Shown: in pieces, positions 18,801 to 27,178 of the stretch
How positions within the stretch are numbered: position 1 is the stretch's first letter
Layout: each line of letters begins with the position of its first letter
Origin: JBPRGG01 sp051418075
GTDB taxonomy: Bacteria; Bacteroidota; Bacteroidia; Cytophagales; Cyclobacteriaceae
Reading direction: 5' to 3'
Length of the DNA: 64,000 nt
Assembly (NCBI GenBank): GCA_051418075.1
Contig: JBPRGG010000029.1
Span: forward strand, 62,001-126,000
Translations under genes and position numbers: made by a program
The notes under the pieces: generated by a model
Seen by the model: the letters and a program-made list of their open reading frames with translations, nothing else
Database searches by the model: none
What the model was told of the DNA's origin: nothing

Positions 18801-19190
18801 CGTTTCGGATTCTACATTTTCTACTGCGTAGCTTAATCCTCTTCTTTCTCTTTCGATACCAATAGCGGTTACAACTACTTCGCTCAATTGCTGGATGTCA
18901 GCAGACATCACCACGTTGATTTCCGATTGGTTGCTGATCTCTACTTCTCTGGTAGCTAAACCAATGAATGAGAAAACCAATACACCTCCTTCTTCGGGAA
19001 CAGTAATGGTATAATAACCATCAACATCAGTAATTTCACCGATAGATGTTCCTTGTAATACAACATTGACACCAGGTATGGGATTTCCGTTATCTTCGGA
19101 GGTCACCAACCCGGTAACAACCCTGGTTTGTGCTTCTGCCAATATAAAATTCAGCAAAAAAACACTTAAAAATAGCAAACCCTTTTTCAT
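15849..19190 (-). CDS. SusC/RagA-family TonB-linked outer-membrane protein
   Basis: This 1113-residue TonB-dependent transporter takes up the substrate captured by the SusD partner. It has a signal peptide (1-20), a CarboxypepD_reg domain (about 24-105, GNPIPGVNVVLQGT), and a TonB-box region (LSEVVVTAIGIERERRG). The plug domain contains ALAGRVAGVRINSSSG, NQPLFVIDGVPIDN and KGGAATALYGIRAANGAV, and is followed by the barrel ending RSYIFGLRVGL. There is no N-terminal STN domain, so it is not expected to signal directly to an anti-sigma factor. A conspicuous palindrome lies about 70 bases upstream. Confidence 0.96.
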   Translation of the reverse strand: MKKGLLFLSVFLLNFILAEAQTRVVTGLVTSEDNGNPIPGVNVVLQGTSIGEITDVDGYYTITVPEEGGVLVFSFIGLATREVEISNQSEINVVMSADIQQLSEVVVTAIGIERERRGLSYAVENVESETLTKASRTSMIDALAGRVAGVRINSSSGDAGASSFIEIRGAASITRSNQPLFVIDGVPIDNSGNSGNTVGGVAESNRAMDLNPNDIENISILKGGAATALYGIRAANGAVIITTKKGGNTGGKVQVNYNSFVKLNEPSLLPELQTKYAQGSEIYMGLYDRTGVQMPDEQIYNAVAWGPPIDELRYSTDPNYVPGDEYPFGGITPMDEYIRLWDPNGRMVPAGSPFASNIPVQAYDHYDFFRTGTTFQNHIDVSGGDEKSTFYLSLSNNSDEGIVPNNSFNRTSVKLTGSTKINNDLKVTASTNFISSKGDRVQKGSNVSGVMLGLTRTPPTFDNSYLYQWPNGKQRTYRGGGGYDNPYWTVNKNRYIDRVNRLIGFAQLDYQTNDWLSFTYRFGLDNWNKDVKNYFEIGSADSPEGYNLDENEFSTDINSDLMMNINTKFGQDWDFGLLLGHNIYQSTVESTSAEAFGLQSLEFYNIANTTDARGSESNFRKRTAAFYGDMTLSYRNMLYLNATARNEWSTTLPEDNNSFFYPSVGLGFVLTEIPALSGSNIVNFAKLRASYTEIANDAAAYATRTYYFQPNPADGWTTPNGIQFPFLGSNAYTLGNTIGNNQIRPERMDTWELGLDMSLIQNRLAVDVAYFNTTNSDLLLSVPIATSTGYEAAYLNAGTMETNGFEVVINAIPVKTSDFQWSINMNWSNPYSEVTQLAEGVENVFLSGFTEPQVRAVVGSPYRSLFGLRWSRTNDGQVLINDNPNDPFMDGFPFSDPSMQEMGTVQPDWTAGITNSFTYKGFSLSALLDIKEGGLMWNGTKGALYYFGTHKDTETRGESKVWDGVYGHVNSDGDVVHYQREAGELVTDADGNFIEVPGPGPANTSEVVVDEDWYWWSGEGSGFTGPSEPYVEEADWVRLREVTFSYQFSPNFLDNIFINNLELYFTGINLWIDTPYTGVDPETSLVGNNNGLGIDYFNNPGVRSYIFGLRVGL

Positions 19191-19249
19191 ACGATACTTA
19201 TTTTAGTTTAAATAAAATGAATTAAACAGGTAAATACCTTTTATTTTTT

Positions 19250-19270
19250 TATCACCCAAAATGGGTGATA
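19250..19270. promoter_or_regulatory. Palindrome TATCACC-N7-GGTGATA upstream of susC (candidate operator)
   Basis: The perfect 7-bp inverted repeat has a 7-base centre CAAAATG, and because the flanking bases also pair it can be read as an 8-bp repeat with a 5-base centre. It has the same core and spacing as the palindrome at 6653 and a comparable distance to the start codon. Confidence 0.5.
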
Positions 19271-20284
19271 CAATTATAAATAATAATTTTAATAAAAAAA
19301 ATATATAGCAAAAAAAATTGAAAATATCGGTATAAAGTACTTGGTTAATTTAAAAGTATAAATTAAAATATGGATATATTTAATTTGGTGAAATTTAGAA
19401 ACTTATATGGGTAATCACCTCAATTCAGATGCTTATAGAATGATTGATGTTTTAGTTTAAGGTAGTAATTAGTGCTAATTATTCAGTAAAAATGTATATC
19501 TATTGATTGATGGTTTATATATGAGCTCTATATGTGTCAAAATAGTAATATAGAATATTTTCAACATGTAAATCAAGCTGAGCTTTTATTATGTAATACA
19601 TCACATAAATGATATTTTAGAATAGCTATTTATTTCGACAAATTATAGGCGTGTTATATTTTTATAGATTATAAAATACAAAAAAATAACATGTTAAAAT
19701 TTTACAATTTGTATAAATAGAAAGGGGGAGGCAGGTGAAATTTATGTAGGTTGATTAAGTGAAATAGGCACCTTTTTTAACTGATAAAATTCTCGAGATT
19801 TGCTTAACTAAAATAGCATATGTCTAATCTGAGTTGATTTGACAGAAGATGAAAGTATTGGAATAGTAAAGGTAATTATATCTGTTGTAGAAGATAGTTT
19901 TACTAATATTTTTTGAATTTCGAGATAGTTGTAATTTGTCTATGGTTTCATTTCCAATATTCATGTTTCAAATTTTATCGTAACCAAACTTCGGGTCGTT
20001 TTTAAAATTTTGTTCATAATTTTTTTTTGATTGATATTTCAAATAATGATTGGTTTTATGGAAAATTTTAAAAATGTAATCCAATTAATTAATTAATAAT
20101 ATTAAAAGAGAGGCGATAAAAAATAACGTAGGCTGTTTTTTAAAGGGTAGATTGTTGCTGTGGTTATAATTGCGCAAGTGATTTTATGAAGACCAAAAGT
20201 GCAATGGCTCAGATATGGCTGCGATCTCCACTTCAAGAGGGCGCTTTCTGATTTAATCCATGTTTCCTGGTTATAAGATACTGC
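19271..20284. other. Gene-free AT-rich stretch between susC and the GH3 gene
   Basis: About 1 kb is interrupted by stops in all frames and is very AT-rich, with several A and T runs. It lies upstream of susC (reverse strand) and downstream of the GH3 gene (reverse strand), so it holds the susC promoter region. No RNA gene, repeat family or small ORF with convincing composition was seen. Confidence 0.5.
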
Positions 20285-22303
20285 TTAAATACCAGTAATC
20301 ATTTCTGCCGATTGACTTACACTGTCAGGTTCTGATTCATAGGTAAGTCCATGGCCAAAGGGAAATAAGGGGTTTTCCGAATCATAGGGTACATCTTCAT
20401 ATTGGTTTTCTACAGCCCTCATGGAAGAAGGCATTTCAAAAGGCAATTTGGCCTGGGGATTAAACCGGCCAAATACAATATCCAACAGGGCCTCATCATA
20501 GGCTCCAAAATCTGCCATTAATCCGGCTGCCTGATCTGTAATTTCAGGTATCACAGCTGGTCTGTCCAGATAGATGCAGATAATGGTCGGCTTTTGCCGG
20601 CAGATATTCAGGATCCGATTCAACTCAGCCTGGGGGAAATCCAAATACCCCTGATGCAGGAAAGCTTCCATAAAGCTACCTGTACGTGGTTCAAATGGGG
20701 CTTGAAGCCGCAAGACAGCAAAATCTGCTTTTTTTAAGCTGTCAATTACCTGCCCATATTTACCGGCAATTTCCTGATCAATGTTTTCCACATATATTTT
20801 TACCTGTTCTGTGAGTGGAAGCATACAGTTCCCTTTGGTATCCATTTTATTTTTTAGTAAGACAATGGATTTTCGCTGGGCCAGGTCTCCTTTTTCCTGG
20901 TGAGTGGCCGAACCCACTATATTTACAGCTTTATTTAAATCCACATAAGGATCTTCAAATAATCCCAACTGAAATTTGGTCTTCAGGATACGCCGCACAG
21001 ACTGGTTGATCCGCTCCTCTGAAATACTTCCCTCCTGAACCAGTTCCAGCAATTCTGCGGTGTTGGAATTTCCTCCGAACTGGTCTACACCGGCATCAAT
21101 CGCTCTTTTAATTTTCTGCTTAGGAGTAAGGTTTTCAACACCCCATCCGGTGGATTCAAATAATTCGTAGCCCAATAAGCTAAATCCCTCTATAATGCTC
21201 CAGTCGCTGCATACCAGTCCGTCATATTGGTATTTTTTTCTGAGCAGGTCCTGAATGATCTCCTTATTAAAACTCATACCCACATTTTCGGAGGTTTGAT
21301 CCACGGGGATGCCATAGTAGGGCATGATCATGGCTGTTCCCGCTTCAAAAGCTGCTTTAAATGGTTTAAGGTGATATTCAAACTGATATCCCGGATAAAT
21401 CTGCTCGGCTCCGTAACTGAAATGAGGATCCCAGCCATCTTTCTGGGGACCACCGCCGGGCCAGTGTTTGGTCATGGTGGCTACACTTTCACTTCCCAAT
21501 TGTTTTCCTTGAAAACCGTAGATATAAGCTGCGATCATTTTAGCGGACAGGTCAGCATCTTCTCCAAATGTACCATTGATACGGGACCATCGAGGCTCTG
21601 TAGCCAAATCTGCCATTGGGTGTAAAGCTGTAGTAATTCCTACCGCCCTGTATTCTTTGGCGGCAATTCTTCCAAATTCCACTACCAGGGCCGAATCGTT
21701 GGTTGCGGCTAAGCCTATGGGCTCAGGCCAGGTTGACCAGTCACCGCCCAGCATATCATTTCCCACAAAATTGTTGATACCATGACGAGGATCAGTAGAC
21801 AATGTTACAGGTATTCCAAGCCGATCCTGTTCCGCAATTTTTTGTAGGTCATTTTGCCATTGCGCCAGGTGTTTTGTAGCAGGTACACCGAAAAGATTGA
21901 AAGTTCTCAGCTTCTTCTGGACCAGGTAATCATAAGTGGATCCCAAAAAGAATTTTTTAGGTGCGGGTTTGGTCAGAATTTCACCTTCAGAGCCAATTCC
22001 AATCGAAGGGTGCCACATCAAACCCACTTTTTCCTCAATAGTCATTTGTTCCAGCAAGTTTTCAATGCGGGCTTCAGTTGGCTGACGGCTGTCTTCATAA
22101 ATATCCAGTTGACCATTATTGTTCAGGTCCCGAAAAGTATATCCATTCGCTTCCAGTATAGATTTGTTTATCAGCAGAGCTTTTGATTTGGCATTCTTAA
22201 TGCTAAAGCTTACCTGTACGTAGACAAAGGTAAGCAGCAAAAAGGTCAGAATAGATGCCACCACATACAACAGCAATTTGAGGAATTTTTTCACTAATTT
22301 CAT
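20285..22303 (-). CDS. Membrane-anchored GH3-family glycoside hydrolase (beta-glucosidase-like)
   Basis: The 672-residue protein has an N-terminal membrane helix (about 11-33), so the enzyme is probably anchored facing the periplasm. Next comes a calcium-loop-like segment (DLNNNGQLDIYEDSRQP), then a GH3 TIM-barrel with MTIEEKVGLM, TDPRHGINN, KHWPGGGPQ and the nucleophile Asp367 in LVCSDWSIIEG. The second alpha/beta domain (KSIVLLKNK onward) is present, but the usual C-terminal fibronectin-like domain is missing, which fits the shorter length. GH3 enzymes cleave beta-linked sugars from non-reducing ends. It is a single gene upstream of the susC promoter region, and its exact substrate is unknown. 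Confidence 0.9.
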   Translation of the reverse strand: MKLVKKFLKLLLYVVASILTFLLLTFVYVQVSFSIKNAKSKALLINKSILEANGYTFRDLNNNGQLDIYEDSRQPTEARIENLLEQMTIEEKVGLMWHPSIGIGSEGEILTKPAPKKFFLGSTYDYLVQKKLRTFNLFGVPATKHLAQWQNDLQKIAEQDRLGIPVTLSTDPRHGINNFVGNDMLGGDWSTWPEPIGLAATNDSALVVEFGRIAAKEYRAVGITTALHPMADLATEPRWSRINGTFGEDADLSAKMIAAYIYGFQGKQLGSESVATMTKHWPGGGPQKDGWDPHFSYGAEQIYPGYQFEYHLKPFKAAFEAGTAMIMPYYGIPVDQTSENVGMSFNKEIIQDLLRKKYQYDGLVCSDWSIIEGFSLLGYELFESTGWGVENLTPKQKIKRAIDAGVDQFGGNSNTAELLELVQEGSISEERINQSVRRILKTKFQLGLFEDPYVDLNKAVNIVGSATHQEKGDLAQRKSIVLLKNKMDTKGNCMLPLTEQVKIYVENIDQEIAGKYGQVIDSLKKADFAVLRLQAPFEPRTGSFMEAFLHQGYLDFPQAELNRILNICRQKPTIICIYLDRPAVIPEITDQAAGLMADFGAYDEALLDIVFGRFNPQAKLPFEMPSSMRAVENQYEDVPYDSENPLFPFGHGLTYESEPDSVSQSAEMITGI

Positions 22304-22377
22304 GGGGAATATGTTTATTCATTCAAATATATCCTCAAATAGGATCGAATCATAATTTTAATAAAAGACAAAAAAAC

Positions 22378-22503
22378 ATGATTAAAAAATTATCTGCTAT
22401 TTGTAAGTTTAGCCTTTATGCACTAAATCGGATAAAAGGTCCTGTTTTTACAATCTTTTTAATGTCTGGGTTATTACTTTTAACTTTCAAGTCACCGGAA
22501 TAA
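22378..22503 (+). CDS. Candidate 41-residue membrane peptide ahead of the DUF2911 gene
   Basis: An ATG at 22378 opens 41 codons that end one base before the ATG of the DUF2911 gene. The peptide begins with basic residues (MIKKLSAICKFSLYALNR) and has one hydrophobic helix (VFTIFLMSGLLLLTF). The tight junction suggests translational coupling or a leader peptide. No homologue is known to me, and short ORFs of this kind arise by chance in AT-rich DNA. Confidence 0.35.
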   Translation: MIKKLSAICKFSLYALNRIKGPVFTIFLMSGLLLLTFKSPE

Positions 22504-22504
22504 A

Positions 22505-23665
22505 ATGAAAAACTCCTTACTTTCACTTGTATTTTTAATAGTTCTTTATCCTGTTTTTGCTCAGGATCAAAAACCCTATAGTGCTACCTTCATATCATTA
22601 TTTGCCGGAGATACAGTAGCTGTAGAGACCTACACCAGGTATGATCATTATTTGACAGGAAAAGCAATCATCAGGATCCCGGATCTTCATATTCGAAATT
22701 TTCACATCACATTCAAACAGGATGGCAGCATTGAAAAGCTTTATCTCACTATGGAAGATCCGGTCAATCCTTCCTTACCTTTCAAATCCCGTTATGGCTA
22801 CCGGGTATTACAAAGCCTTCATTTTGAAGGAGATAGTCTGGTCAGCAGGTTTTATCCTGGTGAGCAGGTCAGCCGGTTTAAGTCAGAGGATATTTCATTT
22901 TTAGGTGGTTGGTCTCCTATTATGTCACTGGTGGAGTGGAATTGCAGAAGGTTGAAAGCTTCAGGTAAAAATGAAATAAATTCAAATATGGTCAATACTT
23001 ATTTAGGTGTTCATGGATTTTCACTAAAAGAGATTTCTCCTGATTCCATTTTAGTAAGGGGCGACTTATTCCGCCATATGCGGGTGAAAGTGGATCAGGA
23101 AGGCCAGGTGGAAGCGATTGATGGTTCCGGTTCGGCCTGGAATTATAAGACCTCGAGGCATCCTCCTTTGGATATTTATGAATTGATCGAGCACTTCAGA
23201 GGCAAACCTGCCCTTGGTGATCCCTCACCACCAGGTCGGCTGGTAAGAGAAATTGATGGAACACCTATAACCATAACTTATGGCCGTCCTTTTAAGAGAG
23301 GCAGGGAAATATTTGGAAATATTGTTCCTTATGATACCATCTGGCGGACAGGAGCAGGGCCTTGTACCAGGATACAATTTGAAAAAGCTATAATTTTTAA
23401 TAAAACCACCATTCCTCCCGGTGATTATTGTTTGTACACCATACCTAGCCAGGATCAATGGACCCTGATCTTTAATACAAATCTCAATCAATGGCCCACC
23501 AATCCTGATCATACCAGGCATGTGGCTGAATTACCAATGAAAGTGTCCAGGCTGGAAAATGCAGTGGATCAATTGACATTTGAAATTAGAAAAGAACAGC
23601 AGCAACATGTTCTGCATATCAGATGGGATGATATGGATGCCTTTGTGCCATTTCAAATTAAATAG
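22505..23665 (+). CDS. Secreted protein with C-terminal DUF2911 domain
   Basis: This 386-residue protein has a signal peptide (MKNSLLSLVFLIVLYPVFAQ). Residues about 25-240 form a beta-rich region without a recognised family. The C-terminal part (about 245-385) matches DUF2911, with ITYGRPFKRGREIFGN, YDTIWRTGAGPCTRI and PPGDYCLYTIPSQDQWTLIFN. DUF2911 proteins are common secreted proteins of Bacteroidota with no known reaction. The two-part architecture resembles longer DUF2911 members. It is flanked by GH3 on one side and ThuA on the other, so a role in extracytoplasmic sugar metabolism is possible but unproven. Confidence 0.8.
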   Translation: MKNSLLSLVFLIVLYPVFAQDQKPYSATFISLFAGDTVAVETYTRYDHYLTGKAIIRIPDLHIRNFHITFKQDGSIEKLYLTMEDPVNPSLPFKSRYGYRVLQSLHFEGDSLVSRFYPGEQVSRFKSEDISFLGGWSPIMSLVEWNCRRLKASGKNEINSNMVNTYLGVHGFSLKEISPDSILVRGDLFRHMRVKVDQEGQVEAIDGSGSAWNYKTSRHPPLDIYELIEHFRGKPALGDPSPPGRLVREIDGTPITITYGRPFKRGREIFGNIVPYDTIWRTGAGPCTRIQFEKAIIFNKTTIPPGDYCLYTIPSQDQWTLIFNTNLNQWPTNPDHTRHVAELPMKVSRLENAVDQLTFEIRKEQQQHVLHIRWDDMDAFVPFQIK

Positions 23666-23732
23666 CAAGTTTCCAATTGTTAAAACTCACGAACAAACTC
23701 AAAATCGGTATTCAAGACCGATGGAGAATTGA

Positions 23733-23879
23733 TTATTCAGTAAATCTAATCCTGTCTGGGCAGGCCTTCTTTTTATCCACCAATACATCGGTACAATGTA
23801 CAATCACCAGCTTGTTTTCAATGGGAAAATAGCCACTGACATACCTTCCTATAAAGGAGGTGTCACCTCTGATAAACAT
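23733..23879 (-). pseudogene. Possible remnant or very small protein (48 codons)
   Basis: Codons from an ATG at 23879 give a 48-residue peptide with protein-like composition, including GDTSFIGRYVSGYF and LVIVHCTDVLVDKKK. The same frame continues upstream through LNCSGLGLNNE to an in-frame TGA, with an ATG seven codons beyond that stop. This pattern suggests the decayed end of a small lipoprotein gene. It may equally be a chance ORF. Confidence 0.3.
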
Positions 23880-24101
23880 TTCATTATTTAGTCCCAATCC
23901 GGAGCAATTAAGCGATCAGTTGAATTTTAGTAGGATCATTTTATTTTTTTCAATTTAAATATCCTATGGCAATCAGCCGTTGTCGGGTTTGGTCAAAAGG
24001 CGATGGACTTAAACCAGACAATAAATTTTTTGATCAATTTTTCGTTTCAATTCCCGATAAGCAGAAATGTTCTTAAATTTACCTGATTAAAATCCAAAAT
24101 T

Positions 24102-25094
24102 ATGAAAAATCTAACCAGAATTATTCTAGTACTGATACTTGTGGGTGTAGTGCATTTTCAGGTTTCAGCTCAAGACACCAAACTTAAAGCCCTAATTGTA
24201 GATGGTCAAAACAATCATGCCGTGTGGCCCAAATCCACCATTATGATGAGGCAGTACCTGGAAGGAACCGGGATGTTTGAAGTAGATATTTATCGTTCAC
24301 AATTTACCTGGAAAGGTGAACGGGAAAAGGATTTTCTACCTTTGGCTGGAGTGGGAGAGACCCAGGACCTGGAAAACCCCCAACCTGACCCGGATTTTGC
24401 CCCCAATTTTAAAAAATATGATGTAGTCATTTCTAATTTTGGCTGGAAAGCGGCCAACTGGCCGGCAAAAACCCAGAAGGCACTGGAAAAATATATGAAA
24501 TCCGGTGGTGGTTTTGTTTCAGTACATGCAGCTGATAATTCCTTCCCCGACTGGGAAGCATATAATCATATGATCGGCCTGGGGGGATGGGGAGACCGGA
24601 ATGAAAAAGACGGACCCTATGTATATTACAACAATCAGGGAGAGTTGATCCGGGATCCATCACCGGGAGGTTGTGGTGCTCATGGTCCCCAGCATGTTTT
24701 TCCCATTACAATTCGTGTACCTGACCATCCCATTACCAGGGGGATGCCCGAAACCTGGCTCACTACTAAAGATGAGTGTTATGCTAAATTACGGGGACCA
24801 GCTGAAAATATGACCATACTGGCTACAGGTAAAGACATGTCTGGCCAAGCCCCCACTGATCGTCATGAGCCCATGCTGATGGTGATCAATTATGGTGATG
24901 GCCGTGTTTTTCATACCACCCTGGGACATGATGATTATTCTATAGAAAGTGTGGGTTTTATCACCTCCTTTTTAAGGGGTACAGAATGGGCGGCTACCGG
25001 TGAAGTAACCATACCGATCCCGGAAGATTTTCCTACTGCAGGAAAATCTACCAGCAGGAAATTTGAATTGAAAGGAGAATATAAGGCTAATTAG
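24102..25094 (+). CDS. Secreted ThuA-domain protein
   Basis: The 330-residue protein has a signal peptide (about 1-23, ending QVSAQ) followed by one ThuA domain with a glutamine-amidotransferase-like fold. Visible elements include LKALIVDGQNNHAVWPK, YDVVISNFGW, GGGFVSVHAADNSF, DHPITRGMP and RVFHTTLGHDDYS. ThuA proteins are tied to trehalose and other 3-keto-disaccharide metabolism, but their catalytic activity is not well defined. It is monocistronic. Together with the LamG-like lipoprotein (37636) and the TIM-barrel isomerase (42624) it suggests keto-sugar chemistry. Confidence 0.9.
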   Translation: MKNLTRIILVLILVGVVHFQVSAQDTKLKALIVDGQNNHAVWPKSTIMMRQYLEGTGMFEVDIYRSQFTWKGEREKDFLPLAGVGETQDLENPQPDPDFAPNFKKYDVVISNFGWKAANWPAKTQKALEKYMKSGGGFVSVHAADNSFPDWEAYNHMIGLGGWGDRNEKDGPYVYYNNQGELIRDPSPGGCGAHGPQHVFPITIRVPDHPITRGMPETWLTTKDECYAKLRGPAENMTILATGKDMSGQAPTDRHEPMLMVINYGDGRVFHTTLGHDDYSIESVGFITSFLRGTEWAATGEVTIPIPEDFPTAGKSTSRKFELKGEYKAN

Positions 25095-25190
25095 GATGTA
25101 GTTGCTGAGAAATTGATTGGCAGTTTTGAGAGCTACTGCATCAAAATAGACATGCTACCTTACTTGATCTTTTGTCCTGGCCGGACTGGA

Positions 25191-25440
25191 AGTGCTTTTT
25201 GTCTTGATGCAAAAAGTACCCAAAAAAATCAAGAAAGAAAAATATGCCTTCACCTTTCGCGTAATTTTCGCTCAGTGCCATATGGGCCCGTCATACCATA
25301 GTACCACCACTTCTGTCGGGATAGCGCGCTTTTTTGATTTCTATTAGGCATAGCTCCCTTTAATTATAGAAATCATCATTCATCCAAATTCAATGGCGGT
25401 CATGGGGGGGCGGCCAATGAATATCGTCATTTCTCTTAAA
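25191..25440. repeat. Structured intergenic element with inverted repeats
   Basis: This region differs from neighbouring intergenic DNA in being richer in GC blocks and in hairpins. TCTTGAT (25202-25208) is inverted at 25228-25234 around CAAAAAG-type arms, and TGATTTCTAT (25335-25344) is perfectly inverted at 25366-25375. It also has a GGGGGGGCGGCC run at about 25406-25420. From memory it resembles dispersed intergenic repeats of Bacteroidota. No second copy occurs in this window. Confidence 0.4.
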
Positions 25441-25481
25441 TTAATTATCATTATCCTACAGCTGCCTGTTTAGCGGCTCAT

Positions 25482-25748
25482 TTACTGATCGTTTACCTGC
25501 TTCATGTATTCTCCATATTTGCCTTCACTGCGCAATTGTTGTATCAGGGCGGTTATGGATTTCAAAGCATCAAGAAATGGAATCTTTTTTCCGCTAAAAT
25601 CTATAAATTCCACACTTTTTTGAGAAATTAACTGATGTCTCTGGCTTAAAGGGATCTTGAGGAAACTATGTAATGGCAATAATTCATGATCTGTAGCTGA
25701 TCTCCTGATGGCTACATTGGCTATGGTTATTTTATCTATTTGTCTCAT
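25482..25748 (-). CDS. Small protein encoded after amt
   Basis: This 88-residue cytoplasmic protein starts two bases after the amt stop codon, so the two genes are co-transcribed. There is no signal peptide or membrane segment. It contains RSATDHELLPLHSFLKIPLSQRHQLISQKSVEFID and a C-terminal helical part (DALKSITALIQQLRSEGKY). It does not resemble GlnB/GlnK, which usually follows amt. The function is unknown; a role in regulating the transporter is inferred from position only. Confidence 0.7.
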   Translation of the reverse strand: MRQIDKITIANVAIRRSATDHELLPLHSFLKIPLSQRHQLISQKSVEFIDFSGKKIPFLDALKSITALIQQLRSEGKYGEYMKQVNDQ

Positions 25749-25750
25749 AC

Positions 25751-27178
25751 TTATGCTTTATTTTCTTGGTTGATCATATCCTTATCGGTCATATCTTCTG
25801 CTACCTGGGCTTCCATCGAGGAAAGTAAGGCTGCCAGTTCTGCCTCATCAATTTCCTCATCTTCTCTTTGCAGTTGAGGATAAAGCAGGATGCCTTCCCT
25901 TTCTTCCTGGGGAGAAACCCGTAAACCTGTCATTTTTTTCAGCCCTTTGAAAATGATATAACCCATACCAAACGTCCAGACAAAACAAACGCCTGTACCA
26001 AGCAGCTGTATAAAAAACTGGATCAACATACCATTTAATCCCTGAGAAATGATTTCCGGGGAGATGACTACCAGTAAAGTGCCAGTAATACCACCAAATC
26101 CATGAATAGGAATAGCTCCCACTGCATCATCAATTTTATATTTCAGCAGTAATTCAAAAGAAAGATTGTGAACTATACCTGCAATCAATCCAATCAGTAT
26201 AGCTGTGAAAGGATTTTGTATATGGGCAGAGGCAGTAATGGCTACCAAGCCGGTCAGAGCTCCACCTATTAGTTTTTCATAAATAGACTTTTTCTGTTGA
26301 AATATCAGGGCGTGAAAATACGCAGCCATTCCAGCAGCAGCTCCAGCAAGGTTGGTATTTAAAATAATATATCCTACCTTGTTTGAGAAGGATAATGTGC
26401 TACCGCCATTAAAGCCCCACCAGCCAAACCACAATAAAAACAAGCCTAAAACTGCATAGGCAATGCTGTTGGGTTTCATTTGCCGGGGTTGTCCACTTTC
26501 ATCAAAACGGCCAATACGGGGGCCCAGCAGGAGCAAACCGGCTAAAGAAACCCATGCCCCTACGGAATGTACTACCGTAGATCCGGCGAAGTCAATAAAA
26601 CCCACGCTTTCCAACCATCCCATATTACCCTGAATAAATAAGGAACCCCAGGCCCAATGACCAAAGACTGGATAAATGATTACAGCGATAAATATGGTAG
26701 CCACCAGATAGGGAATAAATCCGGTTCGTTCGGACATGGCTCCGCTTACAATGGTCAAGGCTGTCCCAACAAATGCCAGTTGAAACATAAAGAAAACAGG
26801 ACCTAAATGACTGGCACCTGCCTGATCAAAATCCATGGGTATAAAAAAACTGGTACCAAATAATCCAAAAAAGCTAGACCCAAACATGATCCCAAAACCT
26901 ATGAAAAAAAAGATCAGACTACCTATAGACCAATCAATTACATTTTTCATAGCTACTGTACTTCCATGATTTCTCCTTACCAACCCCACTTCAAGGCTTT
27001 TAAAACCTGCCTGCATTAGAAAAACCAGGGCAGCTGCCAAAAGTACCCATAAACTATCAATATCATATTGGGTAATGGAGATAGCATTTTGAGTCCCGGA
27101 TGCTGCTCTGGATTCAGTGGAGATCATGAAGAAAAAGAAACCAGGAACCAAGATCTTAAACAATAAATTGTTTTGCAT
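25751..27178 (-). CDS. amt: Ammonium transporter Amt
   Basis: The 475-residue inner-membrane ammonium channel has an N-terminal signal-like helix and about 11 membrane helices. The twin histidines of the pore are His204 (STVVHSVGAW) and His359 (AIPIHGFGG). Other family blocks include QAGFKSLEVG, AMSERTGF and FGWWGFNGGS. A C-terminal cytoplasmic tail of about 60 residues is Glu-rich (REDEEIDEAELAALLSSME) and longer than in E. coli AmtB. No PII gene is adjacent, and the next gene encodes an unrelated 88-residue protein. The upstream 27179-27614 stretch holds its promoter region. Confidence 0.95.
   Translation of the reverse strand: MQNNLLFKILVPGFFFFMISTESRAASGTQNAISITQYDIDSLWVLLAAALVFLMQAGFKSLEVGLVRRNHGSTVAMKNVIDWSIGSLIFFFIGFGIMFGSSFFGLFGTSFFIPMDFDQAGASHLGPVFFMFQLAFVGTALTIVSGAMSERTGFIPYLVATIFIAVIIYPVFGHWAWGSLFIQGNMGWLESVGFIDFAGSTVVHSVGAWVSLAGLLLLGPRIGRFDESGQPRQMKPNSIAYAVLGLFLLWFGWWGFNGGSTLSFSNKVGYIILNTNLAGAAAGMAAYFHALIFQQKKSIYEKLIGGALTGLVAITASAHIQNPFTAILIGLIAGIVHNLSFELLLKYKIDDAVGAIPIHGFGGITGTLLVVISPEIISQGLNGMLIQFFIQLLGTGVCFVWTFGMGYIIFKGLKKMTGLRVSPQEEREGILLYPQLQREDEEIDEAELAALLSSMEAQVAEDMTDKDMINQENKA

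Noticed and set aside
21227..21625. Forward ORF of 132 codons inside the GH3 gene
   Set aside because: It is the antisense frame of a clear GH3 catalytic domain.
25113..25301. 62-codon forward ORF after the ThuA gene
   Set aside because: It runs into the hairpin-rich intergenic element and has no protein-like pattern.
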